Of a stretch of 64,000 nt of DNA, positions 11,932-24,300 are shown piece after piece (the stretch's first letter is position 1; each line of letters opens with the position of its first letter). The DNA is taken from contig NC_059564.1 in assembly GCF_905220415.1 (NCBI RefSeq), positions 2,678,501 through 2,742,500 on the forward strand, in the 5' to 3' direction. A program made the translations under genes and the position numbers. The notes below the pieces were generated by a model. The model saw only the letters and a list, made by a program, of their open reading frames with translations. It searched no databases and had not been told where the DNA came from. Source of the stretch: Colias croceus. Lineage: Eukaryota; Arthropoda; Insecta; Lepidoptera; Pieridae.

Positions 11932-12364
11932 AGACAGTTTAGTATTTCGGTAAAAATAATAATTAATTAAATAAATATCATTCAAAGAAGTCTTGAGTCA
12001 AATAAAAGAAAGGCATTGGTCATTATCATACACTATATATTCACATAACCATAATGACTTCCTAACTTTAATATATCTTATATTTTATGTGAACAGCAGT
12101 TACATAAGACTGTTACACTATTGGAACACATAAGAGCATCTGACCAATATTCTCGGCTAGTTTTTGTGATCTCTACGACCTCGATATTAAGCGAATCGAG
12201 GAGAGTTCACAACTAAGCGCATAGTACAATTATGAGTATTTACTAACAGTTAGGAAAGGTAATTGCACTGCCCATCCATTCGAAAAAATATTCCGCGGTT
12301 TAAGTGTTAGAAATAGAAATTTTTTAGTCAGTAGTGGAACGAAAGCTTTCAAAATTACGTAAAA

Positions 12365-12715
12365 CGTAGCTTTCCGCCCGCAACTTCACCCGTGTTGTCA
12401 AAGGAAATTTCCACGGGAATGACAGATTTTACCACGGTAACAAGTGATAACTGTGTTAAAAACAACCAACTTCAAACTTGCACTTGCAACATTTACAAAC
12501 ACAGACAAAAATGCTCATAAAATAAAAACTACTGGGCCTATCCGAATAACATTTTTATGGGACCAATTCGACACCATCCCGCATCGAACAAAAAAAGAAT
12601 CACGTAAATCAGTTCAGAAACCTCTGAGTAATCGGTGTACATACATAAAAATAAAAAATAAAAAAACATACTGGCCGAATTGATAACCTCCTCCTTTTTT
12701 TGTAGTCGGTTAATT
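12365..12715. repeat. Dispersed repeat fragments
   Basis: 12365-12415 is the truncated start of a family A repeat (CTTTCCGCCCGCAACTTCACC). 12436-12715 is a different repeat. Its minus strand starts TTAACCGACTACAAAAAAAG followed by GAGGAGGTTATCAATTCGG, a tail seen often in lepidopteran genomes. No gene. Confidence 0.5.
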
Positions 12716-12943
12716 AGTTTTTTGAAATAAATAAATCCATTTATTGTGATAAGCGAGCGATTTTGACCCAATAAAGTAAGGAAATCTGTTAATTTTAGGA
12801 TTTTTTAGAAGAGAAGATATATTGGCTATTGCTATAATCATTAGTTCATATGTTTCACTATCTATTATATAGTTCCCATGAAACTGTAATTATATATAAA
12901 AAGACATTAATCACATCAGAAAAATTAATAATATTACAACTAG

Positions 12944-13249
12944 TGGAGCTGGAGGAAGCGTGTGTAGCCTTACCACCCATGGACCCTGTTGTTGTCACAA
13001 GAGACGACATCAGCGCAGCAGTCCGAAAATGCCCGAACTGGAAAACTCCAGGGGTAGACGGACTTCAGACTTACTGGCTGAAAGGGTTCAACGCATGCCA
13101 TGCTACCTTAGCCCGCCAATTTGGAGAAGCGATTGAGCACCGCTTGCTTCCAAACTTCCTCACTACTGGGGTCACTTATCTAGCTCCTAAATCCAACCGC
13201 TCCGCTGACCCGTCACAATACCGCCCAATTACGTGCCTACCTACCATCT
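12944..13249 (+). pseudogene. R4/Dong-like reverse transcriptase, N-terminal part
   Basis: The frame is open from the 5' truncation to the R1-like insertion, about 102 codons. It carries the start of the reverse transcriptase domain: a DDISAAVRKCPNWKTPGVDG stretch and SQYRPITCLPT, the conserved YRPI motif before the fingers and palm. The reading frame resumes in phase at 16814 on the far side of the insertion, after one copy of the target duplication. No initiation codon remains. Confidence 0.85.
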
Positions 13250-16200
13250 GCGTGACGCCATTATCATAAATCTGCGTGACGCCGAGAAAATTGACGGAGT
13301 TGAATGTATGGAGAATTAACAATGGATTACAAAGAAAAAATTCTTCAAACTAATCTGAACCATTGTCGAAGGGCACAAGACTTATTTTTACAGTCAGTTG
13401 CGGAGTGGTCCATATCGTTGGCAATAATAGCAGAGCCATACAATATTCCAAACGACCCTCGGTGGTTTGGAGATACAACTAATACTGTAGCTGTATACTG
13501 GAATACTACCTCAGTCAATTCTGTGTGCTCATGCTTGGAGAGGGGCCGAGGCTTCATAACAGTTGAATGGGATTCGTTTGTAATCATAGGATGTTATGTG
13601 TCCCCGAACTGCAGCCTTGCAGATTATGAGGTTTACCTAGGTGAACTTGCTATCAGCATTCGCAGATATCCCAATCGCCCCATTCTGATTTTAGGTGATT
13701 TTAACGCTCGTTCTCGTTCGTGGGGTGATACAGTTGACAATCTGAGGGGAGCAGCGGTGGAATCGTGGGCTGCTGAGCTAAATCTGCAATTGCTTAACAG
13801 AGGATCTGTAAGCACCTGCGTGCGATGGCAAGGTGAATCAATTGTGGATCTCTCGTGGGCCTCTTATCCAGCAGCACCGCTGATTTCGGGATGGCGTGTG
13901 GCTGAGGAAGTGGTCTCGCTATCTGACCACAGACACATTTTCATTGAGATCACCAAACAGGTTGATCACAGGCATAGAGAGCAATCTCCAGCACGTTGGT
14001 CTCTTAAGCGACTAAACCGTGATCTTCTCGTCGCAGCAGCCAATATTATATGTTGGTCTGACTGGCAAGAGAATGATAACCCTGACGAAGAAGCAATGAA
14101 CTGGAAAAACGTTATGACGAAGATCTGTGATATGTCAATGCCCAGAGCCAAAAAAATCATCAATCGAAGTGTGTATTGGTGGAGTGAAGATATAGCGAAG
14201 AAGCGCGAAGTTTGTTTAAGATTCCGGCGTCAGTATACAAGGACACGTAGACGCAGACGAGCAACGGCTGAAAAATTAGCATCAGCGTACGCTTCTTATA
14301 GAACTGCCACAATGAATCTTCAATCTGCTATTGCAGAAGCTAAGGAAAAAGCTTGGAATGAACTTCTAGATGGACTCAACCAGAATCCATGGGGCCGTCC
14401 TTACAAAATGGTCCTGGGGAAACTAAGGCCTTGGGTTCCCCCACTTACGGAAACTTTACGTCCTGAGTTCACTAGAAATGTAGTTGATGTTCTTTTTCCA
14501 GATAACCATAATTCAATAAACTTAATGTCTATCCCAGACCAAAACGACGTACCATGGACTCATGAATTGGATGTAACAGAAAGCGAGATGGACATGGCGA
14601 TTAGACGACTAAGTGCCAGGAATTGTGTACCAGGGCCTGATGGAATTCCTGGTCGAGCTTGGGCTCTAGCATTAACGGTGCCGGAACTAAAACATAGATT
14701 AAGGAATTTCTTTAGTAAATGTCTTAAAGCTGGTATTTTTCCATTGAGTTGGAAGGAATCTAAATTGGTTCTTATTAAAAAACCTGATAGGCCTGAGGAT
14801 TCCCCCTCTGCATACCGCCCTATATGTTTGTTAGACGAAGTAGGTAAATTGTTTGAAAGAATAATTGCCGCCCGTCTCTATGAACATTTATGCGGCTCTG
14901 GCCCTGATATTTCGGATAAACAATTTGGTTTCCGCAGACGACGCTCAACTGTAGATGCAATTTTACACGTACGCAGCATCGCAGAACGCGCAACTAACAG
15001 TGGGAGAGTTGCTTTGGCTGTAAGCCTAGATATTGTAAATGCTTTTAACTCGCTCCCCTGGGATACGATAAAGGACGGCCTTGCACACCATAACGTGCCC
15101 ACTTATCTACGTAGAATTGTTGACGCTTATCTTCAGGACCGGTTTATCTGCTACGTGACGAGAGGCGGACAGAATCACAAAAGAAGAACAAGCTGCGGGG
15201 TTCCTCAAGGGTCGGTACTGGGCCCAATGTTGTGGAACTTTGCGTATGATGCTGTGTTACGAGTGGATCTGCCGAGAAGCGTCTCTGTAATTTGTTATGC
15301 AGACGACACTTTGCTCATTGCTGATGGTGAAAGTTACCGAGAAGCCACTAATTTTGCAGAACTTGGTATTTCACGGGTTGTAAACAAAATTCAAGATCTT
15401 GGCCTTAAAATAGCACCTCATAAAACTGAGGCGCTGTGGTTCCATAAGTTACCGAGAAGAATAGAGCCTCCAAGTTCAAGTCTTAGAGTGGGTAATACCA
15501 ACGTCAATATAGGCCTATTTGTCAAATATCTCGGTCTCACTCTAGACGGGCGCTGGGACTTCGGGGAACATTTTAATAGACTGGTCCCAAAATTAAAAAG
15601 ATTTGCAGGCTACTTGCAAAGGTTGCTGCCTAACTTAGGGGGGCCTAGCGAGGAAGTTCGTCGCCTCTATGCAGGTATTATCAGGTCAATGACCATCTAC
15701 GGTGCACCTGTTTGGGCGAACAGACTTTTGCTACAACGTATAAGGCGAAAAGTCTATAGTGTACAGCGCATAATCTCCATAAGAGTAGTAAGGGGCTACC
15801 GTACAATCTCTTATGATGCATCTACGCTTCTTGCTCGATATCCTCCACTGGATATCCTAGCATTAATGGACGCAAGAATCTTCTGTGAGATTAGATCTGA
15901 CTCCAACATTTCTGTTGATATAACGGATCTTCGAAGACAGGCTCATGCTGATGCGTAAGAGACCTGGCACTACCGCCTTACACAGCCAAAAAGCGCTAGA
16001 CAGCGGGTGGTGGCGGCAATCTTACCGAATTTCCATTTATGGATTAAAAGACGCTGGGGGACAATTACTTTTAGGATGACCCAAATATTCACAGGACATG
16101 GATGTTTTGGTGAATATTTACATAGAATTGGACGGTCTTCGCAGGAAAATTGTCATCATTGCGATGCGATCTGTGACTCGGCTCAACATACACTCGAGGT

Positions 16201-16803
16201 ATGTCCTGCTTGGGATATGCAAAGAATGGTACTAATCCAAAAAATTGGATCTGATCTATCTTTGTCAGCAGTAATTAATGCTATGCTAAGCAGTAGATCT
16301 GCATGGCAAAGCGTTCAAAATTTCTGTGAATGCATTATGATTCAAAAAGAGTCAGCGGAGAGAGCTAGAGAACGAGCTAATGCTGGACGACGTTCCAGGT
16401 GATATATCACGACCACTATCGTTGATAAGTTTGGATTGAATAACCGGAAAAGGTGCTTTCCTTCTCCGATTTTGCGCTATACACTTAACTACACTGGTAG
16501 TTTAGGACCGAGGGCGGTTCAAGGGGGTATTGAGCCGCTTATAACATCTTCCCGGTCCTGTGACTGTCCTACCCACTCTGGGTAGTTGATAATGAGGCAG
16601 GGAAGCCACATAGTCTGGCATATAGCTGCGGGAGCTCTGGTGCGTTCTACGAGAGATCCCGGAGTCCCCGCTACCATGCTTTGGGTTTGGCCATCGAAGA
16701 GGTTTTAGTGGGTAAGAATCCCACATGCTCTCTTTTTTCCCCAAAAGAGAGTATCTTTAGAAGATTTCCTCCCCGTTAAAAAAAAAAAAAAAAAAAAAAA
16801 AAA
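13250..16803 (+). mobile_element. R1-clade-like non-LTR retrotransposon nested in the R4-like element
   Basis: The 3.55-kb element is flanked by a perfect 10-bp target duplication CCTACCATCT (13240-13249 and 16804-16813). It ends in a poly(A) tract of about 25 (16779-16803). It contains only an ORF2, so ORF1 is missing; the 5' end is probably truncated. The 3' untranslated region (16403-16778) has a self-complementary stretch (CTCTCTTTTTTCCCC / AAAAGAGAG, about 16730-16750) and ends AGAAGATTTCCTCCCC. A related tail is inserted at 55654. Confidence 0.92.
13304..16402 (+). pseudogene. R1-like ORF2 (endonuclease, reverse transcriptase), one in-frame stop
   Basis: About 1032 codons. The only break is a TAA at 15956-15958; the frame continues open from 15959 to the TGA at 16400-16402. 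An APE-type endonuclease covers about residues 1-230: QTNLNHCRRAQDL, LGDFNARS near 130 and a SDHR motif near 206. The reverse transcriptase has the AYRPICLLD, GFRRRRSTVDA and GVPQGSVLGP motifs and the catalytic YADD near residue 665. A C-terminal zinc knuckle C-x2-C-x8-H-x4-C starts near residue 950, after the stop, so the damaged product would lack it. The start is an ATG 54 bp inside the element, with a second ATG six codons later. Clade assignment rests on motif style. Confidence 0.88.
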
Positions 16804-16813
16804 CCTACCATCT

Positions 16814-18801
16814 ACAAGGCATTGACATCTGTACTGGCGGCCAAAATTGCCAAGCATATAGATGGCAATAGAATTTTGGCAGATACACAGAATGGATGTC
16901 GGGCGGGTGGTCGCGGAACTAAGGAGCTTCTCCTGATCGACACGGTTATTGGTCAGCAGGTCAAGCGTAACAGACGCAACTTATCCGCTGCCTGGATTGA
17001 CTATAAAAAAGCATTTGACTCGGTCCCCCATACATGGTTAACGAGAGTCCTGGAACTTTATAAGATCGATCCTTCGATCCGAGGGCTTCTCGGAACATGT
17101 ATGGGGCAATGGAGTACAATGCTTTGTCTCCAAGGTAAGCGGCTGTCTGACGCGGAGGACCGAATAAAGATACGGCGGGGTATTTTCCAGGGCGATTGCC
17201 TGAGTCCTCTATGGTTTTGCCTGGCACTAAACCCTCTAAGCTATTTGCTTGAGAGATTAGGATCCGGATTTCAGCTTCGCAGGGGTGGCCTAAGACTTAA
17301 CCATCTGCTCTACATGGATGATCTCAAATTATTTGCGCCTAATAGGTCTAGGTTAACGGAGCTGCTAAAAATCACGTGTGATTTTAGCAGCTCCATTGGC
17401 ATGGAACTTGGGGTGGATAAGTGTGCGGTTATACATGTGGAGCGGGGTAAAGTAACCGCGTCTGATGACATAACACCATCTGGCGCGGCCCATCTTAGGG
17501 TACTTACAGAGGCTGAAACTTACCGATACTTGGGTATGTCACAGAATATATGTGTGGAGGGGGTGAGCGTGAAACAGGATGTTGCCGAGGTGTTTTGTGA
17601 ACGCATGACAAAAGTTTTCAACAGCTATTTGTCGGGCGTGAACAAAATACGAGCGTTCAATACCTGGGTCATGCCCGTTCTCCTGTACACATTTGGCGTA
17701 CTCAAGTGGACTCAGACCGAACTGAACGCCCTGGACCGGAAAGTCCGCACAACTATGACTCTGCATCGGTTGCATCACCCGAAATCGTCAGTGATGAGGC
17801 TGTATATCCCTAGAAGGTGCGGTGGTCGTGGCATGTTAAGTGCCCAATCGCTGCACAATCGGGAGATATGCAAACTCAGAGACTATTTCCTTGCAAAGGT
17901 TAGTCATGCAATCCATGCTGAAGTCATAGAATGTGACAAAGGACTCACTCCCCTATCCCTGGCCAAACAGGACTGGCAAAAGCCGGCGGTGCTCAGCATT
18001 TCCGACAGAGAGGCCATATGGAAAGAGAAAGAGCTACACGGTAGGTTTCACAGGATTCTGCATGAACCTCATGTAGATTTCTTGTCCTCCGTGCACTGGC
18101 TGCGTTTCGGTGACCTCTTTGGGGAAACCGAGGGTTTTGTCTGTGCGATACAGGATCAGGTGGTTAAGACGAACAATTATCGGAGGTACATCATAAAGGA
18201 CGGGACCCAGGACTTATGTCGTATGTGTCACCGTCCTGGAGAAACTCTCCGACATGTTACTTCCGGTTGTTCCATGCTTGCCAACACTGAGTACTTGCAC
18301 AGGCATAACCTAGCATCTAGGATTATCCACCAAGAGCTCGCTCTGAAGTATGGCCTTCTTGTCGGAAAAGTGCCTTATTACAAGTACGCGCCGGAGCCGG
18401 TCCTGGAAAATAACCGTGCCAAATTGTACTGGGATCAGCCCATCATCACAGACAGGACTATTCTAGCGAATAGACCTGATATTGTGGTGATGGACCTAGC
18501 AACTTCCAGGATTTTCTTGGTAGACATCACTATCCCACATGACGACAATCTTGTTAAGGCCGATTCAGATAAACGGCTCAAATATCTGGATCTGGCGCAT
18601 GAGGTTGTCGAGATGTGGGGCGGTGTGTCTGCCGAGATAATCCCCATAGTTGTGTCCACCAATGGGCTGATTCCTTCCTCCTTAAAACAATATTTAAGGA
18701 GGTTGGATTTACCGGTAAAGCCCATGACAGTGGGGATACAGCGGGCAGTCCTGCTGGACAACGCTCGGATAGTCCGCAGGTTTCTCACTCAATCGCCCTA
18801 G
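16814..18801 (+). pseudogene. R4/Dong-like reverse transcriptase and restriction-like endonuclease, C-terminal part
   Basis: An open frame of about 662 codons, continuing the frame that stops at 13249. The reverse transcriptase palm shows AWIDYKKAFDSVP (about 16990), GIFQGDCLSPLWF (about 17180) and catalytic YMDD (17311-17322). The C-terminal part has a C-x2-C-x8-H-x4-C zinc finger (from 18217). A restriction-like endonuclease follows, with RPDIVVMDL then VDIT (about 18470-18530). No stop or frameshift was seen in either half, so apart from 5' truncation and the nested insertion the copy looks young. It has no start codon of its own. Confidence 0.88.
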
Positions 18802-18883
18802 GCTCCGGCCGTCTGGCCACTCAGCCGGAGTTGTTTAAAACACCGCCGCGAGGCGAGATACTTGCCCCCCACATTACAACTAG

Positions 18884-20340
18884 AAGATTTAAATAATTTA
18901 AACACATTACAAATACCTAGGTATGTGTATATACCTATTTAAAATCTGTATATTTGTTGATCATAAAATTCTCACATTTTTTTTGTTCATGCAAATGCAA
19001 GAAGGTCTGAGAAGTCATTTTTTTTAATTAGATTATAAATTAACTAACTTAAACAAGTTCCTTTAAGGAAAATTGTGTTCCTAAGCACTTGATTAATAAA
19101 ATCTAAGTGAAGTTTTATTATCATTAATTTATTTACCATAATCTTAATCTACTTACTATAAAGAGCAAATATGTAATATCTAAATGCCTAATTTACATAA
19201 GAGTTGATAGACCTACTCAGAGTTCAAACACATTTATAATATTATTTAATTGAGCAAAATTATTATACAGTATTTATTCATCAGTAATTATTCCAAATCT
19301 ATCAGAACATTAATTAATTCATAATTCAAATTTCAAAGGAACATTAAATTATAAATAATCAAAGTTTGTGAAAAAACAAATCATTAAAATGTATTTAGGT
19401 ACCTTTAGGTACCTATTCAAATTTCAAGCCAGAACATTTAGAACGTTCCAAATACGAAATCGAATAGAACCACAGTACTTATTACACAATAAGTAAGTGG
19501 AGCTTTTGTTGTTTTTAAATTATTTTCATAACATACCAGTTTTGGGCAGACTCCTTATCACATTAACAGCTGCATGGAACTTCTCTTCTAAAGACATTTT
19601 TGCACAATCACTGAACTCAACGACACTAACGTACTTTGGACTTGAAAAATAAACTGTTTATTAATTCAACACTAGAGACACATCCATAATAATAGGCAGT
19701 AGTCACCATACGAAAATCGTCTAGTATTTATCTTGACCGATCGATTGCTAATATTCTATGGTGAAAACGTTAAATTTAGAAATTTAAACTCTAATCGCAG
19801 AACTTATTTATTATTTTTTTTGTATTTTAAATAAACAGGCTGCAGTATGTAGGCACGGGGTCGTACATAAATTGATAATTTTGATTGATTGCCGATTGGG
19901 TAATGTCTATTGTCATTGCCAAATGCCAATAGACACTTGACAGATAGGTAAAAGTATGTAGTGATGTTCTACTATATTAATAATATATTCAATAATTTTA
20001 TTGACTAGGTATTGGGTGACTATTGGTATTTTAACAACAAATATTCTCTTGCTTGTTAAATAATTAATAAAGCTTGACCAGATGTTTAATTGAAAGCTTT
20101 TAAATGAATTATAAATCATTTAAATAAAATAATCGCAAATGATTTTTAATAGAAGTTCAAAACACGATTTTCTTATAACGAGTTCAATTTTTATCAATTC
20201 TTTAAGTTACTTAATGTAGTCTTGATAAATTCAGGATTTAAATTTGTTTTTTATTGTGATATTAATAATTAATAATCTACTATTTAAAACGGTCTATAGT
20301 CTATACGCAGGAGGTTTTTTATTCTTTCTTGTCAAAGTCA
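18884..20340. other. AT-rich intergenic DNA upstream of NAC-alpha
   Basis: No gene is recognised. It is low in GC with many A/T runs and scattered AATAAA-like motifs. The NAC-alpha promoter presumably lies at the right edge. Confidence 0.35.
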
Positions 20341-20354
20341 AATTGAAGTTTAGG

Positions 20355-20385
20355 CTCCTTTTGCGATATATTAATTTTTGTGAAG
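20355..20385 (+). promoter_or_regulatory. Possible 5'TOP-type leader exon of NAC-alpha
   Basis: A pyrimidine-started stretch CTCCTTTTGCG (from 20355) is followed by GTGAAG|GTAAAT, a good splice donor at 20385/20386. The coding exon begins right after a clean acceptor at 21330 with 28 bp of leader, so an upstream non-coding exon is needed. NAC-alpha is a TOP-type mRNA in other animals. The exact exon is inference. Confidence 0.35.
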
Positions 20386-21358
20386 GTAAATAATCTGATT
20401 TTATTTAAAAAATCGCGTGAAAAATGTGAATTTATTTAATGCATAAGTGATTATTTGTGAATGAGTGCTATAAATGGTGGTTTATTTCTGAGAATATTGT
20501 CTAATGAAACATTATATCCCCCGCCCAATTAGCGGTATACCGCGGCTATACCGTATTAGATAGAATCGATATCCTTTTGTTTTACCAAAAAATACACAAG
20601 TATTTGTGAAAATTCTCGTTGCGAAAAAATACATATACAAGTCTTGCCTTCCATACAACTGTACTGTACATATAAACTAAAATAATATCTTGCACCTGCA
20701 GTCGATTTCAAAAGCATGGCAAATGGTTTCAAATTTAACTAATTACGTATGATAAAGATGCACTAGAGTTACATTACAACCGTTCATGTTGAAACCAGGT
20801 TATAAACAAGAGTTGGAAAAAATATTATACCTATATATATTCAATAAACACCGAAAGTACTGCATGAATACTACCTAATTCCGATAGCTCAAAATAGGTA
20901 GTAGGTAGAACTAATTTTTATAAAGTATAATAGTATATGAAGTTAACAAATACGTATTATGTAGTTATCATAATATTTCGAAGTTACCTTGATCTCTTGC
21001 ACTAAATAATTTTTGCCTTCATAATACCCAGGTTATCATAATAAATTGGTCTATCTTTGTTTTAAGTTCGCGGTTTTCCTGTGATAATATTAAATGTGGT
21101 TTATATTTATCATAAAAATATATTATTCGAAGAAGTCACATACCTAACAATATTTTTTGTTTAAACAATTTTAATGAGTATAGTGTAAAATATATCGAAA
21201 CAATCAGGTAGTACAAAAAATTTGGCTTATTATCAGGGCTATACCACTGTTTATTATTTACATTTTTACATACACACACTAAAATAGTGATCACAGATAA
21301 TTTTATTTTACTTTTTTTTTAATATTACAGGACCATAGAAACCACAATCAGCACCAAA

Positions 21359-24300
21359 ATGCCAGAACTCACAGAATTGGATAAGGCCACAGCATCCATG
21401 ACTGAGAAGAGGAAGGAGGAAACCGCGTCTTCAGACAGTGACTCTGATGACACCATCCCAGAATTGGAGGATGCAGGTGATTGTGTAGTTCTTGTTATTT
21501 TACACAGAATTTGTTTAAAACGAAAGTCCTGTAAAGTGAAAAACTAATATACTGTTAAAGAAAAGAGCAGGCACTCCACAACATTAAAAATTTTAAGAAG
21601 GATTACATTACAACAAAAAAAAAATTAGGAAAATCCAATAATATTTCAGCAATACTAAGCTATTCATGACCAGTCTGAACAACTGAAAAAAATATAACTG
21701 TACTAATTCAAACATTTCATGCTGCTGCAACTGCTGGAATAATTAAAATATTAAATACTAAATAAATAATGTACTTTGTGTTTTTCTTTTATTTTTTTTT
21801 ATTAATTGTATTAACTTCCATTACCTACATTAGATTATTTACCTACTTGTTAACTCTCTACTGTCCATAACATATGTATATATAACGCAAGAAGCGCAAC
21901 TCAGGATCCCAAGACACAAGTATTTCACTTAGTTTGGGATCCACTGTCGTACTTTAATTGTAAAACATAAAATGGACAAATAAATTTATTTCATTTCATT
22001 TATTTCATTTCATTTCACTATCTTACCACCCGCGGCTTCGCCCGCTTGGTCTAAAACCTAATAAATTATATACTAAAACCTTGCTCTTAAATCACTCTAT
22101 CTATTAAAAAAAACACATCAAAATTCGATGCGTAGTTTTAAAGATTTAAGCATACAAAGGGACATAGGGACAGGGAAAGCGACTTTGTTTTATACTATGT
22201 AGTGATATTAAATTTACAAAATTTGTTGATTTTTTTTTCTTGTATATTTTGTTTCAATAATTTACTACAATATGCAATTTTAATTAAATATGTCATTTCC
22301 ATATTTCAGGTGCACCCGGCGCTGGTGGTATCACCAACCCCATCGCTGGCATTGACATTGTATCAAAGGCAAAGCAGTCTCGTGGTGAGAAGAAAGCCCG
22401 CAAAATCATGAGCAAGCTCGGACTTAAACCTGTAAGTTATAAGTCTTAAAATCTATACTAATTATTAAAATAGAGAGCCTATTACAGCATTAAAGAATAT
22501 ATGGAAGATTAAAAACCATGGAGGGTTGTCGCGTAAAAACCACAGGACAGTTCTTGGGCATATTATGATAGATAATATACTGTTACATATTTTGTAAAAT
22601 TAAATTGTAATACTGAAATGATTTAAAAGAGCAACTATGGAGTTTCTTGCCGATTCTTCTCCATAGATACTGCTTTCTGAATCGGTGGTAAATGTTAAAA
22701 TATGTATTGATGTTTCAAAAGTGCTTCTCAAAGAAGTCTAATAGAATAAATAATTGAGTTTTGAGTATGAATATTATATTGTATTAGCAGTTTCTTGCAG
22801 TTTACCCGTATTGCTCTGCTCCTATTAGTCATAGCTTTCTAAATAAATGGACCATCTTGTCAGCCACTGAAATGATTTTTCAAAACAGACCCATGGTTCC
22901 TGAGATTAGCGCATTCAAGTAAACAAACTTTAGCTATTGTAGGTTTTGGAAATCATACATTTTCCATTAAATAATGATTCAATTAATTATTGAAGATAAA
23001 TTCTTAAAATCTGATGATACATAATTTGTTATCTTCAATATTGGAATAGATGATTAAGTTTATCATTTATATGTATGAACATTATAATATAGAACAACTA
23101 GCTTACCGCCCGCGGCATTGCCCGCTTTGTCGTAAACCTAATAAATTATTTACTAAAGCCTTCCTCTTGAATCACTCTTTTTTTTTTAAAAATCACATCA
23201 AAATCCATTGCGTAGTTTTAAGGATTAAAGCATACAAAGGGACATAGGGACAGAGAAAGTGACTTTGTTTTATACTATGTGGTGAAGCAGTAGTGGCAGA
23301 ACTGACGATGGTGCTTTGGAGTTTAGTGCTATAATAAATAAATATAAAAATGATAAAGCATACTCTACAAATGTACCATGCTCCCTTTCAGGTACAAGGT
23401 GTGAACCGAGTGACAATCAGGAAGTCAAAGAACATCCTCTTTGTCATCAACTCGCCAGACGTATACAAGAACCCGCACTCGGACACGTACATTGTGTTCG
23501 GCGAGGCCAAGATTGAGGATCTGTCGCAGCAAGCCACTATGGCGGCGGCTGAAAGGTTCAAGGCACCGGAGAGCGCGGCGGCCGGTAATGACACTACTAC
23601 TGCTGGCACGGTAAGTTTTATTATGTTAATGCATTGCTAACTTTGAACAAATTAAAATTCTTTATTGGTTTAAAATACATAAAATAAACAACTTAACATA
23701 AAAATCAACATTTGCCTCTGTTATTTATGTAAGCAAAATTGTCTGTCCATATTAGAAGAAAACCAATTGAGAAACAACAACAAAAATGCAGATACACTAT
23801 TCAATAGCTAAAATAAGTTGGTACAACTTATAAATAATTAGGGATGCATTTGAAATGAGTGAAACATTCTGTGTAAATTTTAAGTTATGTTATCAAATAT
23901 GCTATCTCTATTGACTAATTATACAGAGACTAATTAAAGTATCGTAAATTTGAGTAGCATCTATAAAATAGTCATTTTGAGCCTTTCCATTTTCTCAACA
24001 TTTATTTAACCATTTCAGACGGTAGCACCGATCGCTGAAGAGGAAGACGAGGAAGGTGTGGACGAGACGGGCGTAGACGAAAAGGACGTGGAGATTGTGA
24101 TGTCCCAAGCGAACGTGTCTCGAGCGAGAGCGGTGCGGGCGCTGCGGAACAACCAGTCGGATATCGTAAACGCTATAATGGTGAGTTTGTGCATTTGTCT
24201 ATGGTAACATCAGCAATATAGAACCAGAAATAATAGATCATTTTAATAGAATTCCTTGTTTGTGTCATGCTAAATTTTGGGCAAAAGTTTTCCATAAATT

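Larger units (their letters stand above)
12944..18872 (+). mobile_element. R4/Dong-like non-LTR retrotransposon, 5' truncated, interrupted
   Basis: The element lies between an 11-bp direct repeat ATTACAACTAG (12933-12943 and 18873-18883), the target duplication. It starts within the reverse transcriptase frame, so the 5' part is missing. It ends about 70 bp after the stop codon, in a short GC-rich 3' region without a long poly(A). An R1-like element at 13250-16803 interrupts it. The reverse transcriptase plus C-terminal zinc finger and PD-(D/E)XK-type endonuclease place it among the restriction-like-endonuclease LINEs; R4/Dong is the best fit by motif style. Confidence 0.9.

Noticed and set aside
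13345..18896. Minus-strand and alternate-frame open frames within the retrotransposons
   Set aside because: They are shadows of the reverse transcriptase frames; no independent motifs.
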